This document shows, piece by piece, positions 22,421 through 33,959 of a stretch of 64,000 nucleotides of DNA (position 1 is the first letter of the stretch; every line of letters begins with the position of its first letter). The notes under the pieces are model-generated. The model saw nothing but the letters and a program-made list of their open reading frames with translations, was not told the origin of the DNA and did not search any database. Both the position numbers and the translations under genes were made by a program. Source of the stretch: Romanomermis culicivorax (lineage: Eukaryota; Nematoda; Enoplea; Mermithida; Mermithidae); the NCBI GenBank assembly GCA_963922205.1, contig CAWUHX010000068.1, forward strand, positions 372,001 through 436,000. Direction: 5' to 3'.

Positions 22421-23465
22421 TCACTGCTATCTTTGACTATGCGGTTTCCGAAAATTTTCTCATGACATAATGGTGGATTAATATCGTTAAAGTTATTGAT
22501 GTAAAATAACTCAGTTTAGCACGCGAATGCACCTGCAGTAAAATGTGCGCAAAACAAGGTTTTTTTTAAATTTAATCGGCATAGAAAATTTTTTTATCAT
22601 TCTATTGTGTAAAATGAACACAAAACTAGGAGGTCGACGAATAGTTTTTAGGTTCTACAGTAAATCTACAGTATGCCTTTCATTGCCTTCATATGGGCGG
22701 ACCTTACGAAAATTTGTCTATAAAACGGAACTACATTTTTCTTCTGTGTCATTTCGCTTCGAACCATTCGACGATGTTTAAACGGTAAAATTATTACTCT
22801 TCAAAATTGGATTTATGGATGAACTTTCCTGTGATATTTTTTCAGATTTCAATTTATCTTGTTGCAATTCGTTTTATCAGCGGCTGAAGAAAAGTGAGTA
22901 GAGATTTTGTGATGCACAGACAAAAAGGCGTGCTTTCCAATACCTGTGAGTCTAAACTTTTTTTTTATCAAATCTTTGGGTTGCAAATCTTTCGACTTTG
23001 ATTCATTGCACTTGGTCTTGAACCATAAATATAGAACTGAACTTGTTTTTTGTATGAAAAGTGTTCCACTTCGAAAATCGCTCGAACGATTTTATCTTTT
23101 GTTATTTTTTCTCTTTGTGCATTTGGACTATACTTTACAAGGCGACCGGTGCTGACTTTCATAACTTTCGAAGTTATGAAGCTTTTTGCTGCATAAGAAT
23201 CCCTTATTTGTGCTTGTTGTAATTGGCAAGTTTTATGCTCCTAGCCTCTATGGGTTTCACATACACAGAAATTTAGTAAACGTACTCGTTTTTAGAAAAT
23301 AAACGCTGTGAATTCAAAGTAAAATTTGTCCTATCGTAAAAGGTTTTTAAAAGTTGTTCACAAACAAGAATGCTTTAAAAATCAACCAGATTTGTAATTT
23401 ACACGTAGTTAAAAGTCATCAGTTTTTTGTTTCAGTATTGGAAAAATTTCGCCGAAAATCAGATT
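22421..23465. other. Gene-free stretch left of second telomeric array
   Basis: AT-rich with no supported feature. Open stretches of 69-78 codons (22545, 22946) carry no domain. Confidence 0.4.
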
Positions 23466-23535
23466 GTGTGTCGATTCATCGAATGTCCTTATTCTTCGAA
23501 CGTCCCAATGAACCGGAAGTTCCGATTCCTCGAAA

Positions 23536-23803
23536 GTCTAAGTCTAAGCCCAAGCCTAAGCCTAAGTCTAAGTCTAAGCCTAAGACTAAGGCTAAGCCTA
23601 AGCCTAAGCCTAAGCCTAAGCCTAAGCCTAAGCCTAAGCCTAAGCCTAAGCCTAAGCCTAAGCCTAAGCCTAAGCCTAAGCCTAAGCCTAAGCCTAAGCC
23701 TAAGCCTAAGCCTAAGCCTAAGCCTAAGCCTAAGCCTGAGCCTAAGCCTAAGCCTAAGCCTAAGCCTAAGCCTAAGCCTAAGCCTAAGCCTAAGCCTAAG
23801 CCG
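23536..23803 (-). repeat. Interstitial telomeric array (TTAGGC)n, 268 bp
   Basis: About 44 AAGCCT units on the plus strand; left-end variants TAAGTC and AAGACT, then near-perfect copies. The long lysine/proline, leucine/serine or leucine/glycine open frames across it are repeat artefacts, not genes. Confidence 0.95.
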
Positions 23804-23952
23804 AGACTCCATATCATCAGATTTTGAAATTATAGTATTTACGATCAAATTTACAGCCGTTTCAAGAATAACGATTTGTTTGTATATACACTTTCGATGA
23901 ACTGAGATTTGCGATGCACCAATGTTTGATGAATCATAAATTTTATTTCCTT

Positions 23953-24105
23953 TTCGAGGAATCGGGAAAGCAATGATGCACTAAACCATGTTTCGAGGAA
24001 TCGGGAATTTTATCCACTTTTTGAGGAATAGGGACTTTCGAGGAATCTGGACATTCGAAGAATCGGTACTTTCGAGAAAAAGGGACATTCGAGGAATAGG
24101 GAGAC
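23953..24105 (+). repeat. 17-bp minisatellite arm (GGACTTTCGAGGAATCG)n
   Basis: Consecutive units at 24030-24100 read GGACTTTCGAGGAATCT, GGACATTCGAAGAATCG, GTACTTTCGAGAAAAAG and GGACATTCGAGGAATAG; two more units lie at 23955 and 23990. Confidence 0.85.
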
Positions 24106-24364
24106 AACCAAAAGTCAAGAGCTTTTGTTTTGAAATTGGAAAAAAGGAAATATCGAAGCAAAATCAATTCTGCCATTGACCAGGTCGAAAAACAATTAAA
24201 ATTAGTGGTGAAACAATGGAGGACACATTGAAACGGCTCTCTTGTAGTTTTCAGCTGCTGTTATATGGTACTTATGATTGTCTCCAATTTACTTTTTTCT
24301 GTTATATAACACGCTGATTTTTTAGAAATGAAAATTATATGGAATTTTTTTGGAGTGAAAATAA

Positions 24365-24443
24365 GTTTGAAAAATAGGGTGCAGCCAGGAGTCGAACCTG
24401 GGTTACCCAGGTTCGACTCCTGGCTGCACCCTATTTTTCAAAC
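24365..24443. repeat. Perfect 38-bp palindrome containing a tRNA T-arm/acceptor half
   Basis: Arms 24365-24402 and 24406-24443 are exact reverse complements around TTA. Each contains CCCAGGTTCGACTCCTGG followed by CTGCACC, the T-stem, T-loop (TTCGACT) and 3' acceptor strand of a tRNA (box B consensus GGTTCGANTCC). There is no D-arm or anticodon arm, so it is not a functional tRNA gene. Perfect identity over 38 bp implies recent formation or maintenance. Confidence 0.85.
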
Positions 24444-25225
24444 GCTGATTTTTGTCAATTTTGTTTATTTGCGAAAAAATCGACGTTTAGTGTTCTTGAT
24501 TCTAGTCAGTCAATATTTGAGCGATCTGGCTGAAACGGCAGTTTTTATGTCAGATACTTTGTCTATCGATGGCAGAAAACTACATTAAAAAAATCCCATT
24601 TATCCGAAAGCTATGGAAGTCAGCACCAGTCGTCTGTTTTTGGCTCACCCTGTATTTAGCGTTTGGTTTTTCTGGTCATTCTAACTTACATAATTTGGCT
24701 GTCTTTCTGCAAGGTGCTACTTAATTTGTACTGATGATTTTATTAAATCAGCGGCACCACGCAAAATAGACTATTCAACCAAAAAGTTTTACTTCTACAA
24801 ATTTACAATTTTACAGTAAACACATCTTATGAATCAGACAAAGTCAATTTGCTTTACAGATCTTAGTGTAGAAATTTGTTGCTAAATGATCAGTCACAGC
24901 AATCGTTTGTCTTGGCAATATTCACTAAATTAGGTTTTTTTACCTTTCAATCTGTTACACATTTTCTCGACTCTTTTTATCTGGAAAAATGCTGATTCTA
25001 CGCCAAAATTTTTGATAAAGACGATAGGCCACATCGTGGTACTTGCAGTAGGGCTGTAGTTATTTCGAAAAAGCTTTGCAGCTACCTAGAACTCACTCTA
25101 CACAAAATACCTGCTTGGCGTCAAACTACTCTTATTCCTGGAAAATTTCTGGTCATCGAAAGCTACAGTAAACCACCATCTTTACGTTTCGTGGATTCGT
25201 AATTTTTTATTTCTCTCATAAACAG
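24444..25225. other. Region upstream of the first visible Wnt exon
   Basis: Must contain intron and possibly the signal-peptide exon of the Wnt gene, but no segment with a start codon, hydrophobic run and matching donor could be chosen with confidence. Confidence 0.35.
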
Positions 25226-28200
25226 CACAAACTTCGATTGCCATTCTTCGCGAAATGCATTTTCCGAGGAACAAAAACTTTTCTGTCAACGGCACCCCGA
25301 AGTAATGCCCTATTTGGTCCACGGGGCCACCGACGCACTAAGATTTTGTAGTCGAGAAATGGCAGCCGAACAATGGGATTGCTCACCGCAGAGGTTCGAA
25401 GGCGACGGCCGAGCGATTTATGTTCAAGACGACGGCGGTAAGAAACTTTTGTTCATCCTTTCCAGCCCGCGGACTTTGCGGGACTTGACTCCCGATGGCC
25501 CTGGACTTTGGATTGAGGCGTAATTAGTTTTGGTTGAAAATATGCAAAAATAGGTATCAATTAATAGCGCTTGCTAAGTTTTTCTTAAAAACTTTAACAT
25601 CAACGTGGTGTTCTCAATTTTTGAACGATGGACTTGAAAAAGTAATATTCTTCCAACAGGAAGTCGGGAGGCCGCTTTACTCACAGCGGTTCGCGCCGCC
25701 GGCATGGTCGACGCCTTGATTTTGGCCTATTGGAACAATGAATTGGCCAGCCCGTTCCAAGGCCACATCGACGACACCTATTTGGACATAGTTAAACGGG
25801 CCAAAAATTTGGTGACCGAATTTTTGTCGTTTGACGATCTGCCGCCTCGGAAAATGGACGGCTGGTACGTCGCTCAACATAACGCCAACATTGGTTTGAC
25901 GGTAAAAGTTCGACGTGTTTTTGTTTTAGAGGTCCTAGGTTACGGTACAGCTTTTGTAATCTTTATTATCATCGAGGAATGCATGAAAAACTAATCATTT
26001 TGTATCACACACTAAAAATCTGAATACGCTTCGATGTTCCTTGAGTATGTTACACTCATTACCTTCTTATGCTAAATTATTTTTACAAATACCTACAGTA
26101 ACCGTCGAAAAATGACCCCAACACTAGGAAACTTACATTTTGATGCTAAATTTTGAATATGAGTTTTTTCAGAAAAACTTTCTTACCAATAAATAATATG
26201 ATTCTCTTGAAAATTAAAATATTCTTTAGAAACTTACAGTTTATATAGTATTCAGAAGTCGATCGTTTTGGGCTAAGCGGCTTCCCAGACTCTTAAAAAA
26301 AGCACGGAAGGGGATCCAAGATTGTTGGAATTGGCAACTCTCATTTATTGGAACTTATCTGTCAGATTATCTGTTTTTGAACTCTGAGATGCCGTTCTAT
26401 TCGATTTGTTTGTTTTAGTTTTCTATGAAAGTTTGTTGAATTCTTCTTGTTCACGAAATTTCCTACTGTTTTTGTGAGATGCCACGCAGAACTTGTGTGA
26501 AAAATTTCAATTATCCCATGCATACATGCACAGCATAGAAATTCTTGTTGGGGTCAGCTAGGACAGGGGATGGAATACAAATTTTTTTCGTTTTTGATAA
26601 CGGAAAGAAAGGTCTTCTAACATACGAGCAGCATATTCTTCGGCCTATACTAGTCAGATATGTGAAATTGTTAACTTAGACTGCACTAAAGTTTTAATGA
26701 TACTTTTTTGGAATCAAGTTATGCCTTGTTTAAAAAATTGTTAAACTACCGAATCATTCCCATTTTTATGACGACTTTCTCTTCTCTCTTGCTCATTTTC
26801 CTTCGCCATCTTCTCATTTGTTGCTGAGGAAGTCAAACCCGCTGAGGGTCAGCGAGAATTTTCTGGGGGTCAATCAAAGTCTGCTGGGGATCAAACCCCC
26901 CAAACCCCGACGTGCATGTATGATCCAATGACTTTTTCAAAGATTTTTGCTAACTTCGATTGCTTTTATCTTTGTAGCTTAATGCGAACAGTAACTCATT
27001 CTCATGAAATTCAACACTATGGATCCAATTTTAGATAAACCACGTTAACCAGACCTTTAGGGTGAAAATTATGCGATTCACTCAATCAGAAAATCCTACT
27101 TGTAATCCGAGATTATCTTGAAATCATTCTTTCGGATGCAACATTTTAAGAATTTTTTGAACTACAAACATTCTTTATGTAGTGATTTATGTGCTGAGAT
27201 CTCGCAACTATAACATAGAGACTTGATATGAAATTTGTCATAAAACATTTCCAACAGCTGAGAACTGTTAACTTGAAATGCCGAATTTTTAATGGTTCAC
27301 CCAGCAGTGCTAATGAGCAGTGTCGCAAATATTTTCTATGCTTCATGGTATAGATTGACAACACTCGAGTTTTAAGAAATTTAAGAATTTCAAGAAATTC
27401 AGTTCAGTAGCGCTCATTTGGAACTCGAAATTCCAATGAACGATTTGAAATGTGCAATCAACAATTTAAAAAAGAATTGAGCTTCTGGTTATTATTTATG
27501 CACGACATCAACAAAGTTTCTCGTGCTGACGAGGGAGCATTCCAGGGGCTTGTATGTTGTACTGTATTCAATATAGCCTATAAACACCTATCGAATGTGA
27601 TTTTATGCTTTTCCATACCTGTTGTAGTTCCTCAGATCAGATATAATTATGAGCTTTCAATTTTTTAGCATATTTATGTAAATTTCAGTGTAAGAAACCC
27701 CTACGGGAAAATGGCCTGTGTAATATTATTACTCAACTGCTGGCGCACTACAAAACGCATGATTTCAGAATTTCCACTTAGAGAACCTCCCCCGTGAGGT
27801 TCTCTAAGTGGAAGTCACTAACTAGAATTTGTGGATGGTTTTCTATGGAATATTTTACATACTGACATCGCCAACGTGATTTTTTGTAACGTCTGTTTGA
27901 TGCAAAAATGACTTACAGGGGGTGTCCTCCGTAAATGCACGATATCAAATATTCAATTTTATAAACAATATATGAGAAAAATCTTTGCCAAAAAAAAGTT
28001 AAGCTTACCAAAAACTTAAAACTGCCTATCAGGCCTATTCCTGGCATCTGTAAAAATAGATAATGGAAGTGCAGTCTTTTTTTCTTGTCATGTTCATATT
28101 TTTACGATTTTCCGCTAAATTATGTGTCACGTGGGACTGGAAATGTATGAACATACACAATCCATTTGAAAAATTATACTGTGAAAGCCTCAAACATAAA

Positions 28201-29863
28201 CGATTTGTACGACAATAACGATTTTTAGATTTGGAAATATATTTTATAAAAAATCAATCCGTACATAGCAGGGGTATCACTGGTGTTGTATTGTGTAGTC
28301 ATTATGATGGAGTCAATTATGGCAACAAGCCTTTTGAGATATTGGGAATCTCTTTTGGAGAAAAACTGCAGAGATTTCAAAAATTTTCCTCTATGTTCAA
28401 AGGACAGGGCTCTACTGTGGAAATAGATACTGTAAAGATGAAGCTCACTGATCATCAAGGTTTTTTTGACATCACTCATGAAAAAATTTCAAGTTCGATC
28501 CGATTCTGATTACGATTCTTTATGTTGAGATTTTAATTCTTTGCCAGGTGGTCGAAAGACTAATCACGTGCGACGACAGCGACCCGCGCGCTCGCCGTTG
28601 CGGCGCCGGCCTCACACATTTCACGTGGGTTGCCGAACGTCTGCACGATTTGTACGACGACGCCGTCCGCGTCAAAGTTCACCGTAGGCCTCGACGAATT
28701 CTGTCCGATCATCATTTCGAAGAATTATCGACGCCCAAAAACGACTGCTCAAAAAATCGCCATCACCAAAACCGAAATTTGCCAAGCCGCCGTCGAAAAC
28801 GTCAAAGTTACGCGTTGAAAAGTCAATTGGACGGATCTGCGATAACGAACGGAAAATTGGACGTTGACGCTCAAACGGCCGACGTTGATTTTCCGAATAT
28901 TGTATTTTTGGACGATCTAAAACTTTATTATGTCGTCGATAGTCCCACGATCGTAGAATACTGTAGAGACGACGTCATCAAGAGAGGCAGAACGTGTTTC
29001 AGACAATGGACGAGGAGAACGTAAGTCGGCACATGTTTTATGAGCGTTTGATCTCAGCAAGTGATTTTCTCAGCTGTGACCCTGCCAGTTTAAATATTTG
29101 AAGAGTGCGGCAATCTGGCCAGAACTTTTTCTGTCACATGTGTCTTAGTCGAGAAATTTTTGCTATCAACGAGGTTATGGGAGGAAATTTTCAGCTGTTT
29201 TGTTTGCCGCTCACGGACGACAAATTTTCTTCATTCATTACAGTAATAAGCTCTACCAGTCTTTTCGCGTTGAAACTTTCATGGCATTGCTGTATCGATT
29301 ATTTCAAGATTACGAGAAAAGCTTAGGCGCAAAAGACGCAAGTTTTCTATTGATTCAAGGAGTTGTGCGGATTATTTTGTATTGCGATACTCGAAATGGA
29401 CTACAAACTGTACAGCTTCCATTATTTGAGCTGATTCCCCTATGTTGTGCAAATTTCAAGTCATTCATGTGCCTCAAGTCTAAAGCTTCTGTTTCAGATT
29501 GTCTAGATCGTTTTCCCTGAAATGGATCTGATCATGAAACTAGGAAGCAGTATTACTCCACACTTTCGTATTCTGGTTTTGTGGATTTTCATATGGTACA
29601 ATGTAAATTTTCCATTTGCGCCAAGTTGCCTTCCACAATTCGGTCTCATGACGTTGGAGTTGGTCAGAATTTATTCTGCGAAAGATGATTTTAGTTCTTT
29701 ATTTCACAGGAACCGATCGTGGTCCCAATATTCGACGCCATTCATACGTAGGGCCATTAAGGCTTGTCGTCGTCTATGCTGTAATCACACATTGCAGGAC
29801 GTTAGGGTGCGATACAACATGCGTGGAGACGATAGTATAACCATGGATCACGTGTGCCCGTGA
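25226..29863 (+). CDS. Divergent Wnt family secreted ligand, first exon missing
   Basis: Wnts are secreted Cys-rich glycolipoproteins that bind Frizzled/LRP receptors. Exons 25226-25437, 25660-25901, 28548-29020 and 29710-29863 have GT..AG borders and consistent phases; they encode 359 residues ending in TGA. Family signatures in order: FSEEQKLFCQRHPEVMPYL (canonical LCRRxPDLMP), ALRFCSREMAAEQWDCS (family CQxQFRxxRWNC), GGSREAALLTAVRAAGM (family GTREAAF..AI.AAGV), HNANIGLTVVERLITC (family HNNEAGRKVV), WVAERLHDLYDDAVRVK (family VGxxLKEKYDGAV), RGRTCF and ACRRLCCN (family CDLLCCGRG). Odd points: only ~13 cysteines instead of 22-24, no CGC after the NEL motif, and the palmitoleoylated CHGxSGSC segment is replaced by CDDSDPRARRC. 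The acidic/basic insert in exon 3 (~28690-28870) is unusual. Introns carry MITEs. An upstream exon with start and signal peptide is required. Confidence 0.85.
26521..26922 (+). mobile_element. hAT-like MITE, CATACATGCAC family, complete copy
   Basis: 402 bp in the second visible Wnt intron. Ends CATACATGCACAGCATAG and GACGTGCATGTATG are inverted; flanks ATCCCATG (26513-26520) and ATCCAATG (26923-26930) are an 8-bp duplication with one change. Collinear with the reversed copy at 36384-36806. Confidence 0.82.
27772..27813. repeat. Perfect 18-bp hairpin in Wnt intron
   Basis: TTCCACTTAGAGAACCTC and GAGGTTCTCTAAGTGGAA pair exactly around CCCCGT. Could be a small inverted-repeat relic or a structured transcript; nothing else supports an RNA gene. 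Confidence 0.75.
29110..29360 (+). repeat. Dispersed repeat in last Wnt intron
   Basis: Partner of the 22165-22420 repeat; shared blocks are listed there. The open frame across it (29200-29520) is not part of the Wnt mRNA, which splices from 29020 to 29710. Confidence 0.45.
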
Positions 29864-29907
29864 ACGTTTGGACTCAATACAAATTGGACATTTATTTGAT
29901 AGCGAAG

Positions 29908-29913
29908 AATAAA
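29908..29913 (+). terminator. Polyadenylation signal of the Wnt gene
   Basis: AATAAA 45 nt after the Wnt stop codon, in a plausible 3' UTR; a second AATAAAA-type word follows near 29956. Confidence 0.5.
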
Positions 29914-30269
29914 TCTCAGGTGCCTGAAGGCGGAATATATTAGAAATGATTTTGCAATAAAATATTTTTAAAAGTCCAGGGAGTCCGGCCCGTCTTTTAA
30001 ACATTTTGTCATAAGCAAAAAAATCGTGATAATGTAAAAAGCATGACTTAAGACCAAATTTACTATGTAAATTTATCATATCATCAGGTTTTACAGAACT
30101 GATTCTTTGGCATAGTCCTAGTGTGCTGAAACTCTTTTCATCAACAGCATTAAAAGCTGGAAATGACAGCCAATTGGGGAAAAATGGCTTGATTTTCCAA
30201 GATCTTGTTGCAGTATTTAAATTTTTTTAAATATTGTGAACTAAAGCTATTTGCAAGAATCCTGTTTCT

Positions 30270-30400
30270 TCGTTGCTTGACTGATTTTTGAATTTTGGTT
30301 GCGTCCAACTAGAAAGTGATTAAATTGGCTTGAAAACAATACTTTTTATCGATAAAAAAATGCTGAAAACGTCCATGTTCTAGAGTTCGTTATAGAATCT
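30270..30400 (+). repeat. Dispersed repeat fragment of the 12.5-kb family
   Basis: CTTCGTTGCTTGACTG, TTTTTGAATTTTGGTTG and GTGATTAAATT align with 12541-12610 and 59373-59430. The remainder to 30660 is AT-rich without features. Confidence 0.45.
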
Positions 30401-30662
30401 AAGAATTCAAAAGTTTTTTCTGATCGGAATTCCTGATATTCAAATCCACAGCAAAATGTTTGCAGTCAAATTTTTGGGCAATTCTTTTTAGACTTTAGAT
30501 CATTTGAAAATCAAAATTATCCAATATATTTGTACCGTTATCTGAACTAGAAGGCACTTAAAAAATTTTTTCCCTTAATTTTCGGTTGGAATTCAAAATT
30601 TGAATGTTCGAACTTTCTGCTTCCCCTTCCAACAACAAAAACGAAGCTTTTCTCCCATAAAT

Positions 30663-30914
30663 CTATAGTCTGTTTTTTTATAAAATGCTTCCAAATAGAA
30701 AAGTGACACAAATCAGTACTGTTGTCAAAATCGTTTACATACAGCTTCTACTGTAAAATTTTTCACTCGAAAAATTGTTAAAGGTTCGGTCAGTATGCTC
30801 ACGAATTTTCAGTCTTATATGATATACTGTTTATCAGAAAATCCTGAAAATCTGAAATACTACTTGCTTTCCACTTTCATTGTTAAGAAGCATTTCAAGA
30901 AAAACAGACTATAG
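30663..30914 (+). mobile_element. CTATAGTCTG-family MITE, complete copy A
   Basis: 252 bp. Left end CTATAGTCTGTTTTT and then AAATGCTTCCAAATA; right end TTAAGAAGCATTTCAAG followed by AAAAACAGACTATAG, giving imperfect inverted repeats of ~35-40 bp. About 85-90% like copy B by eye. Flanking TA suggests a TA-type (Tc1/mariner-like) duplication, but this is uncertain. Confidence 0.8.
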
Positions 30915-33401
30915 ATCATTTCCTGACTTATTTACTATCCAGCATTTAACCCGAATTGTGTCACTACTCTTTTGAAATCGTATGAATTCTGGGACTTAAA
31001 TTGTGCTGCAGCCAAAGTCTCACATTTTCAGGAAATTTTTCGCCTACAGTAATTCAAGAATTTGCATCGAACATTATGCTGTACACGTAGCGCTTGCTTC
31101 AAATTCTTTATGAAAAAAAGCATTATTTGAAAAAAACGAACTATGTTTTCTGATTACATTCACGATGATGAATCAATAAGTGGCCTAAAAGCGAATGGAA
31201 AATCATCATCAGTGAACGTAAAACTAAGTTATTTTCTGTGTGTCCAAGTCGCGGGTTTCGATTATCAAAATTGTTAATCAGCATGAAGAATATTTTCTAA
31301 GAAATAGTGGGACAAATAATCATCAAATATCTGCATATACGGTCTTCAGCGCATGTGTCAAAACACGCATTCACACAATCACTCAACTCTCCAAAGTTCA
31401 AAGTCAAAATATAAAAATTTCAGAACCCCATCATTCTGCAATTAGTGTAAACCGCTTGTTTCCCGAAAAAATGTGAGTACCAGCACACGATGTGCCTTCT
31501 CCACCTTTTACAAAATTTGACTTCCGAATTCACTATAATATGTTTTTTGAGTCATTCCAAACGTTTTGAAGTATTCGTCCAAAATTCCAAGTTTTCAAAA
31601 AAATTTGAAAATATTGTCGTCTTGATAACCAAAATTTAGCTATATTTGATTATAGCTATATCACCTTGCGTATGATTAAGTCAAAATTTTGTTTTTCCTC
31701 TTATGGATATATATTATATAACTTTTAACCTGATTTCGACTCTGATAAGATTAAGCTTTGGATGATACATCTTTTTGAATACAGTTATTTACTGAAAACA
31801 GCAAGTCAAAATTTAGAGAGAGAAAGTTGATGAATTGAGAGGGAAATATTGCTAACATTACACTGCTATTTTAGAGAACTTAGCTGATCAAAATTCGAAA
31901 ACTGTCTGCTCAGATGACCAACATAGACTGGTTTTATATAAATTTGAAAAAACTTGAAAATTAAAAAAAAATTTAAATTTTAGAAAATCATTGTATCACG
32001 TTTGTATGAGCTTACAATGTTATACGACATTGTTCTGAAACTTGGAAACCATGTTGATCCAAAATCTTCCTTTTGAAAAAATCTACAAACAAAATCCATG
32101 AAAAAATATTCGATGTATATATTTCAGTTTTTTTTGGTCCTTTGGCACATACATCTACATCACAATATATTCCAATTGATTATTAGCCAGCTGATCAAAT
32201 GCCCATACTTGACTCACAACAAATATAAAGAGAACAAAATCTGCCTTATAATAGAAGATGAAACAATGGCCACAGTGCACCAATTTATGGCGGTCATTCA
32301 ATGATGACACATGGCTACAACACATGAGAAAATTGGAGCCTAGATGAGGCTTTCAATTATTTTGCCGGAGCTTTATGTGATTTGCTTATCAGCAGGGTGA
32401 TGTGGCAGAAAAATAAAGAGGCAGTTGTGCCAATAATTTGGCTGCTGAGGCACCCCGCATTTGTTTTCTGAAATTCTTATTTGCTTAGTAACTATAATCT
32501 GTCTCATTTCAAAAGCATGGTATACCTTTTTCATCTGCAAGAATAGCTCAATCAGCTTAGTTTCTAGTGTGTTTTTAAAAAAACATACTATGGTTTGTTC
32601 ATCAACTATTCATTTTACTTGTCTACTAGTTTTCCCTGATTCATATTGGAATGTTGCATGAATGATCTGAGATGTTTCATTTTATTGCCGTTTTTGAAAC
32701 ATGATTCAAATATGATCATTTAAAAATGAATAGCATTCATATTTTGCATACATGATGAAGTAGAATTTAATAGCATTTTAATAAGCTACAATAATTCAGC
32801 CCTCATTCACACATAAAACAGGAAACTTATCCATTCACACAGAAATATTTTTTGAATATGGAAAATTAGTCTACTTTGTGTATATCATTCAAATTTTTGA
32901 ATAGTAAAGCCCAATTTACACTACTGCTTAGCGAGCCAATTTACCTACAGTATGCTTGGCGAGCATGCCTAGAGATGCTCTGAGAGGCCAGCAAACAGCT
33001 TTCTCAACAAGCATGCTCAAAGTTGATTCATAGTTGTGAGTAAATCTTTTTCTGAGACAATTTTTATTTCTACTTTTTAAATCAATTGATTGCTATATAT
33101 GTTTCCAAAATCTTGACAATTTCTGTTCTTGTCCACCAGTTGCATGTCAATAAATGCTTTTCTCAAATAAATCAAGGATGATGGTCAGTACATCCTATGA
33201 CTAAGGGCGAGGTTGCAGTTGTGTCAACATTCCATACTGTTTTTTGATTTGAAAAATAACAATGCAGAGCAATTTTTTCAAAATTATGCACATATCAGGA
33301 TGGTGATTTGATAACTTACTGCGACAATTAAATTCCAAAGTTCGTCACATACCTACTGCGAAAAATCCTTATTCCAATAAAAAGATGCCATTTTGGGTAC
33401 T
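30915..33401. other. AT-rich gene-free stretch
   Basis: No gene, RNA or delimited element is supported over ~2.5 kb. Isolated open frames at 31240, 32098 and 32461 (66-78 codons) lack domains, splice context or homologues I can recognise. Confidence 0.4.
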
Positions 33402-33652
33402 TATAGTCTGTTTTTTTATAAAATGCTTCCAAATAGAAAAGTGACACAAATCAGCATTGTCGTCAACATCGCTTACATAGAGCTCATAATGTAAAATTTT
33501 TCACTCGAAAAATTCTTGAAGGTTGGGTCAGTATGCTTACGAATTTCCATTCCTCTATGATATACTGTTTATCAGAAAATCGTGAAAATCTGAAATACTA
33601 CTTGCTTTCCACTTTCATTATTTAGAAGCATTTCAAGAAAAACAAACTATAG
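33402..33652 (+). mobile_element. CTATAGTCTG-family MITE, complete copy B
   Basis: 251 bp, collinear with copy A from TATAGTCTGTTTTTTT through GAAAATCTGAAATACTAC to AACAAACTATAG. Confidence 0.8.
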
Positions 33653-33959
33653 AAGGATGAATTTCTTCACTTTCCTGATTTTGAAAAATTCCAGGTAATA
33701 ACTTATTCTATTTTTAAAATTATAAAAATTTTAATTAGAAAATTACATAAGAGTATATTTTCATACTTATGATATTATATGACCATTTAAGATACAAAGT
33801 TTGAAATTTTACATGTTTTGGCATTACACGACTGTGAAGTCAGATGTTCATTACATGCAGGCTGGTATGAAAAAAATTTTATATAATCACTTACTTTACA
33901 CTTTTTATGCTTGATGTTGCAGAATTTTTTCCTCCATTGCCGTTGACATTAATGTCCAG

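Larger units (their letters stand above)
23466..24110. mobile_element. Second foldback-like element with telomeric core
   Basis: Left arm 23466-23533 consists of units like CGATTCCTCGAAAGTC and CATCGAATGTCC. The telomeric array follows directly (23536-23803), and the right arm 23953-24105 carries the inverted unit (GGACTTTCGAGGAATCG, 17 bp, about seven copies). About 150 bp of ordinary sequence separates array and right arm. Same architecture and same telomeric orientation as the 17.4-18.4 kb element, but a different minisatellite and arm polarity. Ends and target duplication not identified. Confidence 0.65.

Noticed and set aside
23354-23900. Long Lys/Pro, Leu/Ser, Leu/Gly and Leu/Arg open reading frames across 23.4-23.9 kb
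   Set aside because: They exist in several frames on both strands because the 6-bp telomeric unit has no stop codon; not genes.
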